35,365 bases of DNA from an uncultured Methylococcaceae bacterium (GCA_903859415.1 CAIOMN010000092.1:1-35365), one strand, 5' to 3'; positions 25,421-33,684 are shown, numbered from the stretch's first letter. The notes: a model not told the origin generated them from the letters alone. Numbers and translations are program-made.

Positions 25421-28219
25421 TCAACCAGTATTCCTCATCCCCGCAGCGATAGCATTAATGGACCGCAACAGTGGCTTCATCCAGGGACTTTCGGCCGGAT
25501 TAGTTGAATCAATTTCTCGCACCTTACGGAGTAAATACACCTGCAGATAATTGAGCGGCCCAAGATAGGCATCTCGGCGATGTAATGAATCTGCCAATAC
25601 CGGGTTCTCCGACAACAATCTATCCGTATCTGCAACTTTTAGAATCCAGTCCACAGCTAGCCGGTGTTCGCTCGCAATTAACCCATAAACAAGCTGACTA
25701 GTCTCAGTATCGAGACACAGACTGGCATATTCCTTGGCGATATCCATGTCCGATTTGCTGAGCGCCATCTGGGCGTTACTCAACAGATTACGAAAAAATG
25801 GCCAATCCCGGTACATTTCCTGCAACTTTTCCAGACGCTCTGGCCTGCCGTCACACCAGGTCGACAGACTTAAGCCAATCCCGTACCAGGCTGGAAAGGT
25901 TTGCCGTGACTGCGCCCAAGAGAATACCCAACCAATCGCACGCACCGAATTTTTGGAGCGATCACCCTTTTTACGGTGTGACGGGCGTGAACCGATATTA
26001 AGACCACCGATTTCGCTGGTCGGGGTAGCTTCGTAAAAATAATCCAGAAAGCCGGATGAGCGCTCAGTCAGGTCACGATATCCTTGCTCACCGATCCGTG
26101 CCAACTCATCCATCACGGCCAAATTCTCCGAACGATCGCATTGCACGGGTTGCACCAGACTGATACTGGACTTGAGCAAACCGGTCACGCCCATCGTCAA
26201 TTCATAAACGGCGGTTTCCATATTATTGTAACGGTAGAACAGCACTTCGCCCTGTTCGGTGAATTTGATCTGACCGCGCACCGTATCAGGTGGCTGCGCC
26301 AGAATTGCCTCATGAGTTGGACCGCCGCCCCGCCCTACCGTACCACCTCGACCATGAAACAAACGGCACTTAAGTCCGTGCTGTTCTGCGATAGCAATAA
26401 TTTGCCGCTGTGCTCGTGACAGTCCCCAGGATGAAGCTAAAATACCGCCGTCTTTACAGGAATCAGAATACCCCAGCATAATTTCCTGGCTATCACCAGA
26501 AACTCGCAATAATTCCCGATACACTGGAGTATCAAACAGCCGGGTAAGCACCTCTTCTATCCGGTTGAGATCATCTATGGTTTCGAATAAAGGACTCACC
26601 CCGATATGACAATGCCAATGGCCACCAATACGCCCAACCAGACAGGTTTGTGCAGCCAGTAACATCACCTCCATGACATGACTGGCATTGTGCGTCATGG
26701 AAATTACATATTTACCAAAACAATCCGAACCAATTTCTCGTTTCATTCGAGCCATAACTTCAAATGTTTCTAAGGTCTCGCGACTGGTCGAAGACAAAGA
26801 ACTGAGATCAAACATCAGCCCACCGGGAACAGCGATGGCCTCGCTTAGCAGATCGAGGCGCTGCCCTTCATCCAAAGCGCGATAATCCACTCCCAGTGCA
26901 GCCGCCAAAATATCCGCCACCGCCTCGGTATGCCGTCCCGATTCCTGGCGCACATCCAATTGCATCAAATAAAAACCAAACGTTTCAGCAAGACGAATTA
27001 AATCATGCAGTTCTAAATCGGCAATTGCTGCATCACCGTGGCCGCGTAAGGAAGCATCAATTTGCCTTAGATCGTCCAAAAACGCATTTATACCCGGATA
27101 GGCATGACGATTCGGCAGGTCCGGTTCGCCCCTCAGATTTTGTTGAACTTGCAGAAGAGCACACTCCATCCGGTACTTCATCAATGCTAGTTTGTGTCGG
27201 TAAGGTTCCTGCAAATAGGGTTTTTCTAGCTCCGCTACCGAAGCGCCCAGCATAACCCGATCGACTTCGAGGCTGGCTAAAAAATCCGTCGATAGTTCGC
27301 AAAAGCCCTCAGAATGGGAAAGCTGTCCGCGCAATTCATCAAGTCGATTAATGTATTCCTGTAAGATAGTTTGGGCCTGCATACGCAAAGCCAAAACCGT
27401 CGTTTCCGAGGTAACATTGGGATTACCGTCGCGATCACCACCAATCCAGGAACCGAATCCTAAAAAGCTGGGGACACGGATTTTCCGTGCCACTTCTTCA
27501 CCATAGACATCACTCAGAGACCGTTCAAAATTCCGATAAACGCGAACAGTTGCCTGAAACAGAGACAGTGGAAAATAGAACAGCCCAGCGTCAATCTCGT
27601 CTGCCACCCCTAACTTACGTGCACGCACCTCATCAGTCTTCCAGAGCATTTGAATCTGACATTGCAAACGTTCGAGCGCTACTTCATGAAAATAGCCTTT
27701 CATGCGATTATTGCTCAACGCTTCCAGCGTAAGAAACACATTCCGCAGGGCACTCTTGACCGTACGCCGTTTAACCTCTGACGGATGGGCTGTTATCACC
27801 GGGAGATACAATAGTTCATCCAGCAGCACCTGGAGCTTGTCTGCGGTAACCCCTGACTCCTTGAGCGTCAATAAGGTGTCGTGAAAAGAGCAAGGCCAAT
27901 AGTGACCACCTTGTTCTGCTTTATGCCGACGTATACCGAGGTAATGAGATTCTTCGGCAATATTGAGCAAGCTAAAATAGAGATTAAATGCACGCACCAC
28001 TTCACCAAGGGCATCAGAATCCAGGCCATCTACAACATTCTCCAAATGCCAACGCTTGGACAAACTGCCGTCACTTAGTGATCCGGCAAAACGCTTTTGC
28101 AATTTTTCAACCGTATCGACCGTTTCAGGCCGAGCCTGAGTTTTTAATACCTGCTTCAATACGGAGTCCATCTGGTGAATCGTGTCATCGAGTTCTTTAT
28201 CTTCAAAGGGTATGTTCAC
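25421..28219 (-). CDS. ppc: phosphoenolpyruvate carboxylase
   Basis: A 932-residue PEP carboxylase, which fixes bicarbonate onto PEP to give oxaloacetate. Catalytic motifs: ITAHPSEVKRRT (catalytic His; the usual HPTE reads HPSE), GSWIGGDRDGNP, LGYSDSCKDGG, FHGRGGTVGRGGGPTHEAI and the C-terminal MRNTG. The start is the GTG at 28219, with AAGGAG 7 bases upstream; a longer frame from 28249 runs over that site. By hand count the gene is richer in GC than its neighbours (33/60 at 26101-26160 against 24/60 inside the P450 gene). It is the third gene of a bestrophin-carbonic anhydrase-ppc run. Confidence 0.98.
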   Translation of the reverse strand: MNIPFEDKELDDTIHQMDSVLKQVLKTQARPETVDTVEKLQKRFAGSLSDGSLSKRWHLENVVDGLDSDALGEVVRAFNLYFSLLNIAEESHYLGIRRHKAEQGGHYWPCSFHDTLLTLKESGVTADKLQVLLDELLYLPVITAHPSEVKRRTVKSALRNVFLTLEALSNNRMKGYFHEVALERLQCQIQMLWKTDEVRARKLGVADEIDAGLFYFPLSLFQATVRVYRNFERSLSDVYGEEVARKIRVPSFLGFGSWIGGDRDGNPNVTSETTVLALRMQAQTILQEYINRLDELRGQLSHSEGFCELSTDFLASLEVDRVMLGASVAELEKPYLQEPYRHKLALMKYRMECALLQVQQNLRGEPDLPNRHAYPGINAFLDDLRQIDASLRGHGDAAIADLELHDLIRLAETFGFYLMQLDVRQESGRHTEAVADILAAALGVDYRALDEGQRLDLLSEAIAVPGGLMFDLSSLSSTSRETLETFEVMARMKREIGSDCFGKYVISMTHNASHVMEVMLLAAQTCLVGRIGGHWHCHIGVSPLFETIDDLNRIEEVLTRLFDTPVYRELLRVSGDSQEIMLGYSDSCKDGGILASSWGLSRAQRQIIAIAEQHGLKCRLFHGRGGTVGRGGGPTHEAILAQPPDTVRGQIKFTEQGEVLFYRYNNMETAVYELTMGVTGLLKSSISLVQPVQCDRSENLAVMDELARIGEQGYRDLTERSSGFLDYFYEATPTSEIGGLNIGSRPSHRKKGDRSKNSVRAIGWVFSWAQSRQTFPAWYGIGLSLSTWCDGRPERLEKLQEMYRDWPFFRNLLSNAQMALSKSDMDIAKEYASLCLDTETSQLVYGLIASEHRLAVDWILKVADTDRLLSENPVLADSLHRRDAYLGPLNYLQVYLLRKVREIDSTNPAESPWMKPLLRSINAIAAGMRNTG

Positions 28220-28270
28220 AGCTAGGCTCCTTCTGGTTAATAAATGCAATTTTTTTACATGCGTCTGATA

Positions 28271-28918
28271 CTAAGGGTTATTAATAATTAACGTATCTTC
28301 ATAAAAACTGACTTCACCTGTTGAAATGTCGTGGATGCCTCCAACAATCGCAATTGCGCCCGTTTCAATCATGTCCTTTAAAATAGGGCTGCGTTCAATA
28401 ACAGCCTGTACCGTTCTTTTTACATTGATGGTAGACACTTTTTCTACAAATTCTTTATTGCCTGAATGTCTATTTTCAGTTTCGGTTTTTTCATCATAAA
28501 CCGCCGGCTGAATCTTACTTAACAGTGCGGTCAGGTTGCCCATTTCCACATGGTCACAAGCACCTTTTATAGCGCCACATTTGGTATGACCTAACACCAC
28601 TATAATTTTTGACCCCGCCACTTTGCAACCAAATTCCATACTACCCAGAATATCTTCGTTAATAATATTACCAGCAATCCGCACACTAAATACATCCCCC
28701 AATCCCTGGTCAAATATCAGCTCAACCGAGGTACGGGAATCAATACAACTTAAAATAACCGCAAACGGATGTTGTCCGTCAGACGTTTCATTAGCCTGTT
28801 GCAGCAAATTACGGTTTACTTTAAGGTTATTGACAAAGCGTTTGTTACCTTCTTTTAATAACTCCAATGCCATTGCAGGCGTAATGGCGGCTTGCATCTC
28901 TTTGGTTAAAGTTTTCAT
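28271..28918 (-). CDS. beta-class carbonic anhydrase
   Basis: A 215-residue beta-carbonic anhydrase, interconverting CO2 and bicarbonate. Zinc ligands are Cys58, His111 and Cys114 (HTKC). Asp60/Arg62 in CIDSR form the catalytic dyad, with Ile at the usual Ser position of CSDSR. No signal peptide is seen, so it acts in the cytoplasm. The ATG at 28918 has AAGG 7 bases upstream; a TTG at 28948 is rejected. It lies 65 bases after the bestrophin gene and 51 before ppc, whose substrate is bicarbonate. No terminator is seen in either gap. Confidence 0.95.
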   Translation of the reverse strand: MKTLTKEMQAAITPAMALELLKEGNKRFVNNLKVNRNLLQQANETSDGQHPFAVILSCIDSRTSVELIFDQGLGDVFSVRIAGNIINEDILGSMEFGCKVAGSKIIVVLGHTKCGAIKGACDHVEMGNLTALLSKIQPAVYDEKTETENRHSGNKEFVEKVSTINVKRTVQAVIERSPILKDMIETGAIAIVGGIHDISTGEVSFYEDTLIINNP

Positions 28919-28983
28919 TTTTATGCCTTGAAAAGTGTTATGTTTCAAACCGGTTTATAATTGTTTAATCGTTCTTTAAGAAT

Positions 28984-29907
28984 TCAACTGAGTTGCCGCT
29001 GTTCCAACAACGTCAGGCAATTTAGTTTGATACTGTCGCAAATAGAGTGCAAAGGTAAGTGACTTAAATTTTTAGTGCTGAAAGGATTTTGTAGCTCGAT
29101 ACCAATTCTATCTAAAGATAACAATGGATAAGCGACTAAAAAATAAATAAATACGGCACTGAACTCCAAATTTTCAATTAATGAAAACGGCAGTAATAAC
29201 AAAAAAATAAAAATAAATCGTCTAGCTTTAATAGCATAAACCAATGGCATAGGTGTTTTAAGAATTCTTTCACAGCCGCCAATGTGGTCAATCAGCAAAA
29301 TACGTTGCCCTTCTAGTTTTTCAAAAACAAAGCCATCTATCTGATGAGTAACCCGAGCCTGTTGTAATAAAAACGCCAGTTTGTTGGCAACAAATAGCGG
29401 CATGTGACCAGAAGACCTCAGTGCCTCAAGCTCCTGCTGACTGAGTAAATCGGTTAACTCATCTAAGTTCTTGCTATTGCGTAAGTATTCTCTGGCCGCA
29501 AAAGAAAAGGCAACCGTCCACTTCACCATTTCTTTACACCACTGCCTGTCTTGAGGATTGTCATTTAAATCTTTACTGTAATTTAAAGCCTGAATGACGA
29601 GGTTTCTGCTTTGGTTATTTATACCCCCCCATAATTTTCGAGCTTCCCACCAGCGTTCGTGACCGGTATTTGTTCGAAATACCAGAACCATACCAAGTAC
29701 TACGCCAGTATATTCAAATGGAGTCACAGCAAGATGTGATAATGGTCGCCAGTATTGATCTAGGGCAACTATTAGTAAACAGTAACAAGTCAATAACAGC
29801 AGACTGGGTAATATGCGTGGTGTAATCGAACCTCGCCACATGACGGCGCCACGCAAAAAACCCGATGATTCATCTTTATTGCTATGTAACTCTATAGAAT
29901 TTTTCAT
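28984..29907 (-). CDS. bestrophin family ion channel
   Basis: A 307-residue membrane protein of the bestrophin (UPF0187) family. It has an N-terminal span SLLLLTCYCLLIVAL, the signature EYTGVVLGMVLVFRTNTGHERWWEARKLWGGI, and paired spans near the end (FIFIFLLLLPFSLIENLEF, AVFIYFLVAYPLLSLDRIG). Bacterial and algal members form pentameric channels; some algal ones carry bicarbonate. The ATG at 29907 has GAGG 9 bases upstream; a TTG at 29922 overlaps that site. First gene of a run with carbonic anhydrase and ppc, and divergent from a TetR-type regulator. A bicarbonate role is inferred from these neighbours. Confidence 0.92.
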   Translation of the reverse strand: MKNSIELHSNKDESSGFLRGAVMWRGSITPRILPSLLLLTCYCLLIVALDQYWRPLSHLAVTPFEYTGVVLGMVLVFRTNTGHERWWEARKLWGGINNQSRNLVIQALNYSKDLNDNPQDRQWCKEMVKWTVAFSFAAREYLRNSKNLDELTDLLSQQELEALRSSGHMPLFVANKLAFLLQQARVTHQIDGFVFEKLEGQRILLIDHIGGCERILKTPMPLVYAIKARRFIFIFLLLLPFSLIENLEFSAVFIYFLVAYPLLSLDRIGIELQNPFSTKNLSHLPLHSICDSIKLNCLTLLEQRQLS

Positions 29908-29999
29908 AGTGTTTATCCTCAAACAAAAATACTATTGGCCAACTTTCTTTAGCGTTTCTTTTTATAAGTCAGTACAAAAATAGTAAATAAATCTTGGAT

Positions 30000-30029
30000 G
30001 ATAGTAACACTATCTTTGCAAATTGCAAA
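30000..30029. promoter_or_regulatory. two adjacent inverted repeats, candidate TetR-family operator
   Basis: GATAGT-AAC-ACTATC (30000-30014) is directly followed by TTTGCAA-A-TTGCAAA (30015-30029). Both are perfect. They lie between the divergent bestrophin and regulator genes, and the second overlaps the -35 of the regulator promoter. Confidence 0.6.
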
Positions 30030-30044
30030 ACTTTCGGTTATGCT
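30016..30044 (+). promoter_or_regulatory. promoter of the TetR-type regulator
   Basis: TTGCAA (30016-30021), a 17-base spacer and TATGCT (30039-30044) predict a transcript start at about 30051, which is the ATG itself. The mRNA may therefore be leaderless. Confidence 0.6.
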
Positions 30045-30050
30045 TTTTCC

Positions 30051-30722
30051 ATGAACATACAATTAAAAATTAATATGAATGATAAATTATTCATCAGGGA
30101 CCCAGAGCAATCCGAACTGGGAAAAAAAATCATTCTGCACAGTATTCAGTTAATCCACAAAAACGGATTTGAAGCCTTTACCTTTAAAAAACTGGCCTTA
30201 GACATTGGAACGACAGAAGCAGGTATTTACCGATATTTTGAAAACAAGCATCGGTTGCTGATCTACCTGACCGCCTGGTATTGGAGCTGGCTTGAATATC
30301 AGGTTACTTTTCAGACCAACAATATCAAGGACCCGGCTGTTAAGCTCAAGCAGGTAATTAAATTATTGGCTACTACAGTGGAAGACGATAACAGCACGCT
30401 TTATGTCAACGAAAGTATCCTGCATCAAATCATTATTACCGAAGGCACCAAAGCCTATCTAACCAAACGGGTATCCGAAGATAACAAAGATCATTTGTTT
30501 AAACCCTATAAAGATCTTTGTGCATTAATCGGCAATATGATTTTGGAGTGTAATCCCGACTACACATACCCGAAATCATTAGCGTCCACTATTATTGAAA
30601 TGGCGCATTTCCAGAATTTCTTTATGAACAACCTACCCTCACTGACTGACTTTGGGCAAGATAAAAATGAGGCAGAGATTGTGAAGTTTCTGGAGGATTT
30701 GGTGTTTTCAAGTATAAAATAG
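30051..30722 (+). CDS. TetR family transcriptional regulator
   Basis: A 223-residue regulator. The N-terminal helix-turn-helix (IHKNGFEAFTFKKLALDIGTTEAGIYRYFENKHRLLIYLTAWYW) is typical of TetR, followed by an all-helical ligand/dimer domain with no recognised ligand class. It is divergent from the bestrophin gene, and the shared region holds two inverted repeats. It probably controls itself and the bestrophin-carbonic anhydrase-ppc run (inference). The start is uncertain: the ATG at 30051 coincides with the predicted transcript start, an ATG at 30075 is an alternative, and neither has a ribosome-binding site. Confidence 0.88.
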   Translation: MNIQLKINMNDKLFIRDPEQSELGKKIILHSIQLIHKNGFEAFTFKKLALDIGTTEAGIYRYFENKHRLLIYLTAWYWSWLEYQVTFQTNNIKDPAVKLKQVIKLLATTVEDDNSTLYVNESILHQIIITEGTKAYLTKRVSEDNKDHLFKPYKDLCALIGNMILECNPDYTYPKSLASTIIEMAHFQNFFMNNLPSLTDFGQDKNEAEIVKFLEDLVFSSIK

Positions 30723-30783
30723 GCTAAAACTCACTATTCCTGCACTAAAAGATATTCAATATAGGTTACTCACTAACAAGTTT

Positions 30784-30797
30784 TTGATATCAATCAA
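30784..30797 (+). promoter_or_regulatory. FNR/Anr-type binding site upstream of the porin gene
   Basis: TTGAT-atca-ATCAA is a perfect match to the FNR consensus TTGAT-N4-ATCAA. With a TATCAT -10 candidate at 30818-30823, its centre lies about 40 bases upstream of the predicted start, close to the class II activator position (-41.5). Confidence 0.7.
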
Positions 30798-30851
30798 AAT
30801 GACCCATCATAAAAAATTATCATCGACTTAATTTAACCCATGGAATTGAAA

Positions 30852-32579
30852 ATGGAAAAATTACGCCTTGCCTACATTTTAACAGCTTTGCTTTTTACGC
30901 AAACTTGCCTGGCAACGGACAAAGCCTTACTGGACATATTGTTAAACAACAAAGTAATTGGCCAGGAACAATACAATACTTTGATCAAATCGGGTACAGG
31001 CGATGTCAACCCTACGCTGTTGGAAGTGCTCAAACAAAACGGTGCGATTAACCAGGATCAATATAACAAATTGGCAAAAGAACAAGAATCCACATCTGAA
31101 ACTACTGAGATATCGACAGCAAATCAGAATGCCTTTTCTGTCAATAATCAAAGCCAGGGGAATAATGACATCCTTCACATGCACCCGGGTATCAATGAGG
31201 GTGGCGCGCCGGAACCTCATCGAGTAGGTACGGAAGTTTTTCCTGGCGTTCATGCAACGTTCGGCGGCTTTATCGAGGCTGCTGGCATTAATCGCTCAAA
31301 AAATGAAAGTCAGGATGTAAATTCCAATTCCAATACATTTATCCCTTTTAATAACAGCACTAACGCCTATCAGTCGGAGTTTAGGGAGTCAGCTCGTCAA
31401 TCACGAATTTCTTTGTTAATGGAAGGGAAGTATCAGGAAGACATAAAATTGGCCAGTTATCTGGAAATGGATTTTCTGGGTGTCAGTTCTGCGAATTCGA
31501 TTCAGGCTAGCCCCTACTCGCCACGATTGCGACTAGGCTATGCCACTATCGATTGGATAGAAGAAGGTTGGCATTTTCTAGGAGGGCAATCATGGAGTTT
31601 GGTGACGACCAACAAAGTCGGCATTAGTCCGCGGACGGAAAACCCGCCATTAACGATAGATGGGGGATTTATTCCAGGTTTCAATTATGCACGCAGTTCA
31701 CAACTCCGATTAGTGAAAGATTTTGCCGACCACACCATTTGGGCCGCTCTATCCCTCGAAAGTCCACAAGCGAATTTACTGGGCCTAACCGTACCAGGAA
31801 CCGCCTATAACAGCAGTGCTGCTGTTACAGCGAATAATCCCGGAGGTGGCTCATTGAGCCCTTCCGTCAATTATTCAACTGATGTCGCACCTGACATTAT
31901 TACCAAGCTGGCTTTCGATCCGGGTTGGGGGCACTATGAATTATTCGGCATGACACGTTTTTTCCATAGCACTATCAATAATGCCGCCAACACCCAATTG
32001 TCCAATCATACCGTAGAAAGCCTCGGAGGCGGTTTCGCCGCGTTGCTGCCAATTGTGCCCAAACTTTTGGATGTGCAATTGAATGTTATGGGTGGTAGCG
32101 GCATAGGTCGTTACAGCACTGCCCAACTTCCGGATGTTGCGTTTTCCACGTCCGGTGCGCTAATGCCTTTAACCCAATATACTGCTTTATTGGGCATCAT
32201 TGCACATCCTGATCCGAAATGGGATTTTTATACCTATTGGGGGGGTGAAGTCGTTAATCGCTATAACCAATCCGTCACCGGAAATATGCCTTCATCGACA
32301 ATACCTATGGCGGCCGCCTACGGTTACGGAAACTCTAATCTGAACAATTACGGTTGCGCTGTGTTAGGAGGCGCTTGTTTTGCTCAAACATCAAGTGCAT
32401 GGCAAATTACGCCCGGTTTTTGGACGACGATTTACGGTGGTAATGCGGGTACAGTTAAAGCCGGTTTGCAATATGCATACACCAGAAGAAATGCTTTTAG
32501 TGGTCTGGGCGGTTATGCGCCTCATACCGATGAGAATGCGTTTTTGTTTTCATTTCGTTACTATCCTTTACAAAAATAA
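30852..32579 (+). CDS. outer-membrane beta-barrel porin-like protein
   Basis: A 575-residue exported protein. The signal peptide is cut after CLA (residue 21). Then come two copies of a short helical motif (LLDILLNNKVIGQEQYNTL and LLEVLKQNGAINQDQYNKL), a Ser/Asn/Gln-rich linker, and a long series of amphipathic beta strands (HATFGGFIEAAGINRS, SRISLLMEGKYQED, RLRLGYATIDW, VKAGLQYAYTRRNAF) ending in FSFRYYPLQK, as in porins. The substrate is unknown. ATG 30852 is preferred because GGAA lies upstream; ATG 30840 is possible. A perfect FNR box upstream suggests control by oxygen. Confidence 0.8.
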   Translation: MEKLRLAYILTALLFTQTCLATDKALLDILLNNKVIGQEQYNTLIKSGTGDVNPTLLEVLKQNGAINQDQYNKLAKEQESTSETTEISTANQNAFSVNNQSQGNNDILHMHPGINEGGAPEPHRVGTEVFPGVHATFGGFIEAAGINRSKNESQDVNSNSNTFIPFNNSTNAYQSEFRESARQSRISLLMEGKYQEDIKLASYLEMDFLGVSSANSIQASPYSPRLRLGYATIDWIEEGWHFLGGQSWSLVTTNKVGISPRTENPPLTIDGGFIPGFNYARSSQLRLVKDFADHTIWAALSLESPQANLLGLTVPGTAYNSSAAVTANNPGGGSLSPSVNYSTDVAPDIITKLAFDPGWGHYELFGMTRFFHSTINNAANTQLSNHTVESLGGGFAALLPIVPKLLDVQLNVMGGSGIGRYSTAQLPDVAFSTSGALMPLTQYTALLGIIAHPDPKWDFYTYWGGEVVNRYNQSVTGNMPSSTIPMAAAYGYGNSNLNNYGCAVLGGACFAQTSSAWQITPGFWTTIYGGNAGTVKAGLQYAYTRRNAFSGLGGYAPHTDENAFLFSFRYYPLQK

Positions 32580-32668
32580 GTTCAATAGCTCTAAATACTG
32601 CTGGGAATGAACAATTTCTTGCCTTAACCCAACTTAAAAAACAAATAAATCAGCTGCGAGGTTATAGA

Positions 32669-33115
32669 CTATTTGGCTATTGGAAAACATTTTTCATCCA
32701 ATGGTATATGTATTTTATCCAATTCCAAACCTTTTGAGCTAATTGTTAATGCTCCCGAAAACGTCTGGCTTTGCCATTGAATCTTACATGCCCTTAGATC
32801 TACAACATAAAGGGTATTCAGACTACCCGAATAGGTGGGCACATACAAAAAGTGCCCATCAGCAAGCTTCAGTGGTTGTTCGATTATACCGATATCAAGA
32901 CTGCAATAACCAAACACCAGCGGTCCTTGCCATGCTGTAGGACGCATGGCGTCGTCAGCAACACCTAGTTTGATCGTCAACTCATTAGCATGAATTTCAT
33001 CTCCCTTTGGAGTTAAAGTTTGCAGCTTACATTCCGCCTGAATCACGGCACTGAAGAACAGGCAGGAGAAAATAAGGCTTCCGCAAAATATACATTGCGT
33101 AAGCCTGTTCATCAT
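32669..33115 (-). CDS. exported protein, probable immunity protein of the Tae1-type amidase
   Basis: A 148-residue protein with a strong signal peptide (hydrophobic to residue 27, VIQA) and a mature part with four cysteines (AEC, GYC, RAC, EKC) that could form two disulfides in the periplasm. The mature part is beta-rich (LVFGYCSLDIGII, HFLYVPTYSGSLNTLYVVDL). Its ATG overlaps the amidase stop by 4 bases (33112-33115). Periplasmic immunity proteins encoded directly after the effector are standard for T6SS amidase pairs (Tae1-Tai1). Assignment rests on position and export; I see no motif alone that proves it. Confidence 0.7.
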   Translation of the reverse strand: MMNRLTQCIFCGSLIFSCLFFSAVIQAECKLQTLTPKGDEIHANELTIKLGVADDAMRPTAWQGPLVFGYCSLDIGIIEQPLKLADGHFLYVPTYSGSLNTLYVVDLRACKIQWQSQTFSGALTISSKGLELDKIHIPLDEKCFPIAK

Positions 33116-33516
33116 TTCACCGCATAAAAGTGCACATTGGGCAGATCGGCATGAGACCAGCTCCAATTTATTGTGGCATTTTTTCGGCCCGTTCCACCCA
33201 AACGCCCCCAATAAGCCACAGGGTAATTCTGTGGGGGCGATTTGACAACGACTACAACATGGCCGTTGGGAGTGGATTTTAGTCCTCCAATAACAAAATA
33301 ACCTTGAGACGCATACTTTATGGCTTTTTGACTATCAGCGCCCAAGTTTTCCCACATAGCAGAAGAATCCAGAAAATCAATAATGCTGTTAGCTTGTCCT
33401 GTTAATGAGACACCTATATCTTTAGCGACAGCTTTTACAAAACCGCTACAGTCGCTCTTCCAAGCATCCCATTCTGATTCGCAAAAACTTATTATCTGAT
33501 CTGCGGTAATTGCCAT
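33112..33516 (-). CDS. tae1: Tae1/Tse1-type peptidoglycan amidase, probable type VI secretion effector
   Basis: A 134-residue papain-like (NlpC/P60-type) cell-wall hydrolase. The catalytic cysteine is Cys23 in DCSGFVKAVAKDIGV and the histidine is His86 in GGLKSTPNGHVVVVVKSP. The order and spacing (DCSGF, then ASQGYFVIGGLK, GHVVVV, YPVAYWG, and WSWSHADLPNVHFYAV at the end) follow Pseudomonas Tse1/Tae1, which cuts the D-Glu-mDAP bond of target peptidoglycan. No signal peptide is present, as for T6SS cargo. The ATG at 33516 has a weak GGGGTG site; an ATG four codons earlier (33528) is possible. A promoter lies at 33564-33592. Confidence 0.85.
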   Translation of the reverse strand: MAITADQIISFCESEWDAWKSDCSGFVKAVAKDIGVSLTGQANSIIDFLDSSAMWENLGADSQKAIKYASQGYFVIGGLKSTPNGHVVVVVKSPPQNYPVAYWGRLGGTGRKNATINWSWSHADLPNVHFYAVK

Positions 33517-33563
33517 ACAACACCCCATACTTGTTTAGTTATTTAGTTAAAGGATTCCTTCTA

Positions 33564-33592
33564 ATTATCGGCCACCCTGTAGAAATAGACAA
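33564..33592 (-). promoter_or_regulatory. sigma70-type promoter of the amidase-immunity pair
   Basis: TTGTCT (33587-33592), a 17-base spacer and GATAAT (33564-33569), reading toward the amidase gene. The predicted start is near 33557, about 40 bases before the gene. The palindrome at 33604-33645 lies just upstream. Confidence 0.6.
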
Positions 33593-33603
33593 TACAATAG
33601 CTT

Positions 33604-33645
33604 CGTTTTACTTTACTGAGTAAATTTACTCAGTAAAGTAAAACG
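33604..33645. repeat. 42-bp perfect palindrome between the unknown protein gene and the amidase promoter
   Basis: Two 21-base halves meet with no spacer; the left half starts CGTTTTACTTTAC and the centre is GTAAATTTAC. It begins 12 bases upstream of the amidase -35 and 40 bases after the end of the upstream gene. It may terminate that gene or bind a dimeric protein; no T-tract beyond the stem is visible. Confidence 0.85.
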
Positions 33646-33684
33646 CATCTCGGTTGATGAAGAACCCGCCATTGCCAATAATAA

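Noticed and set aside
25734-28284. Several plus-strand frames of 60-119 residues across ppc
   Set aside because: They are antisense shadows that become long because ppc is GC-richer. None has a family match or initiation signals.
30942-31253. 103-residue minus-strand frame within the porin gene
   Set aside because: Antisense to the signal-peptide and repeat region of the porin, with no initiation site or recognisable family.
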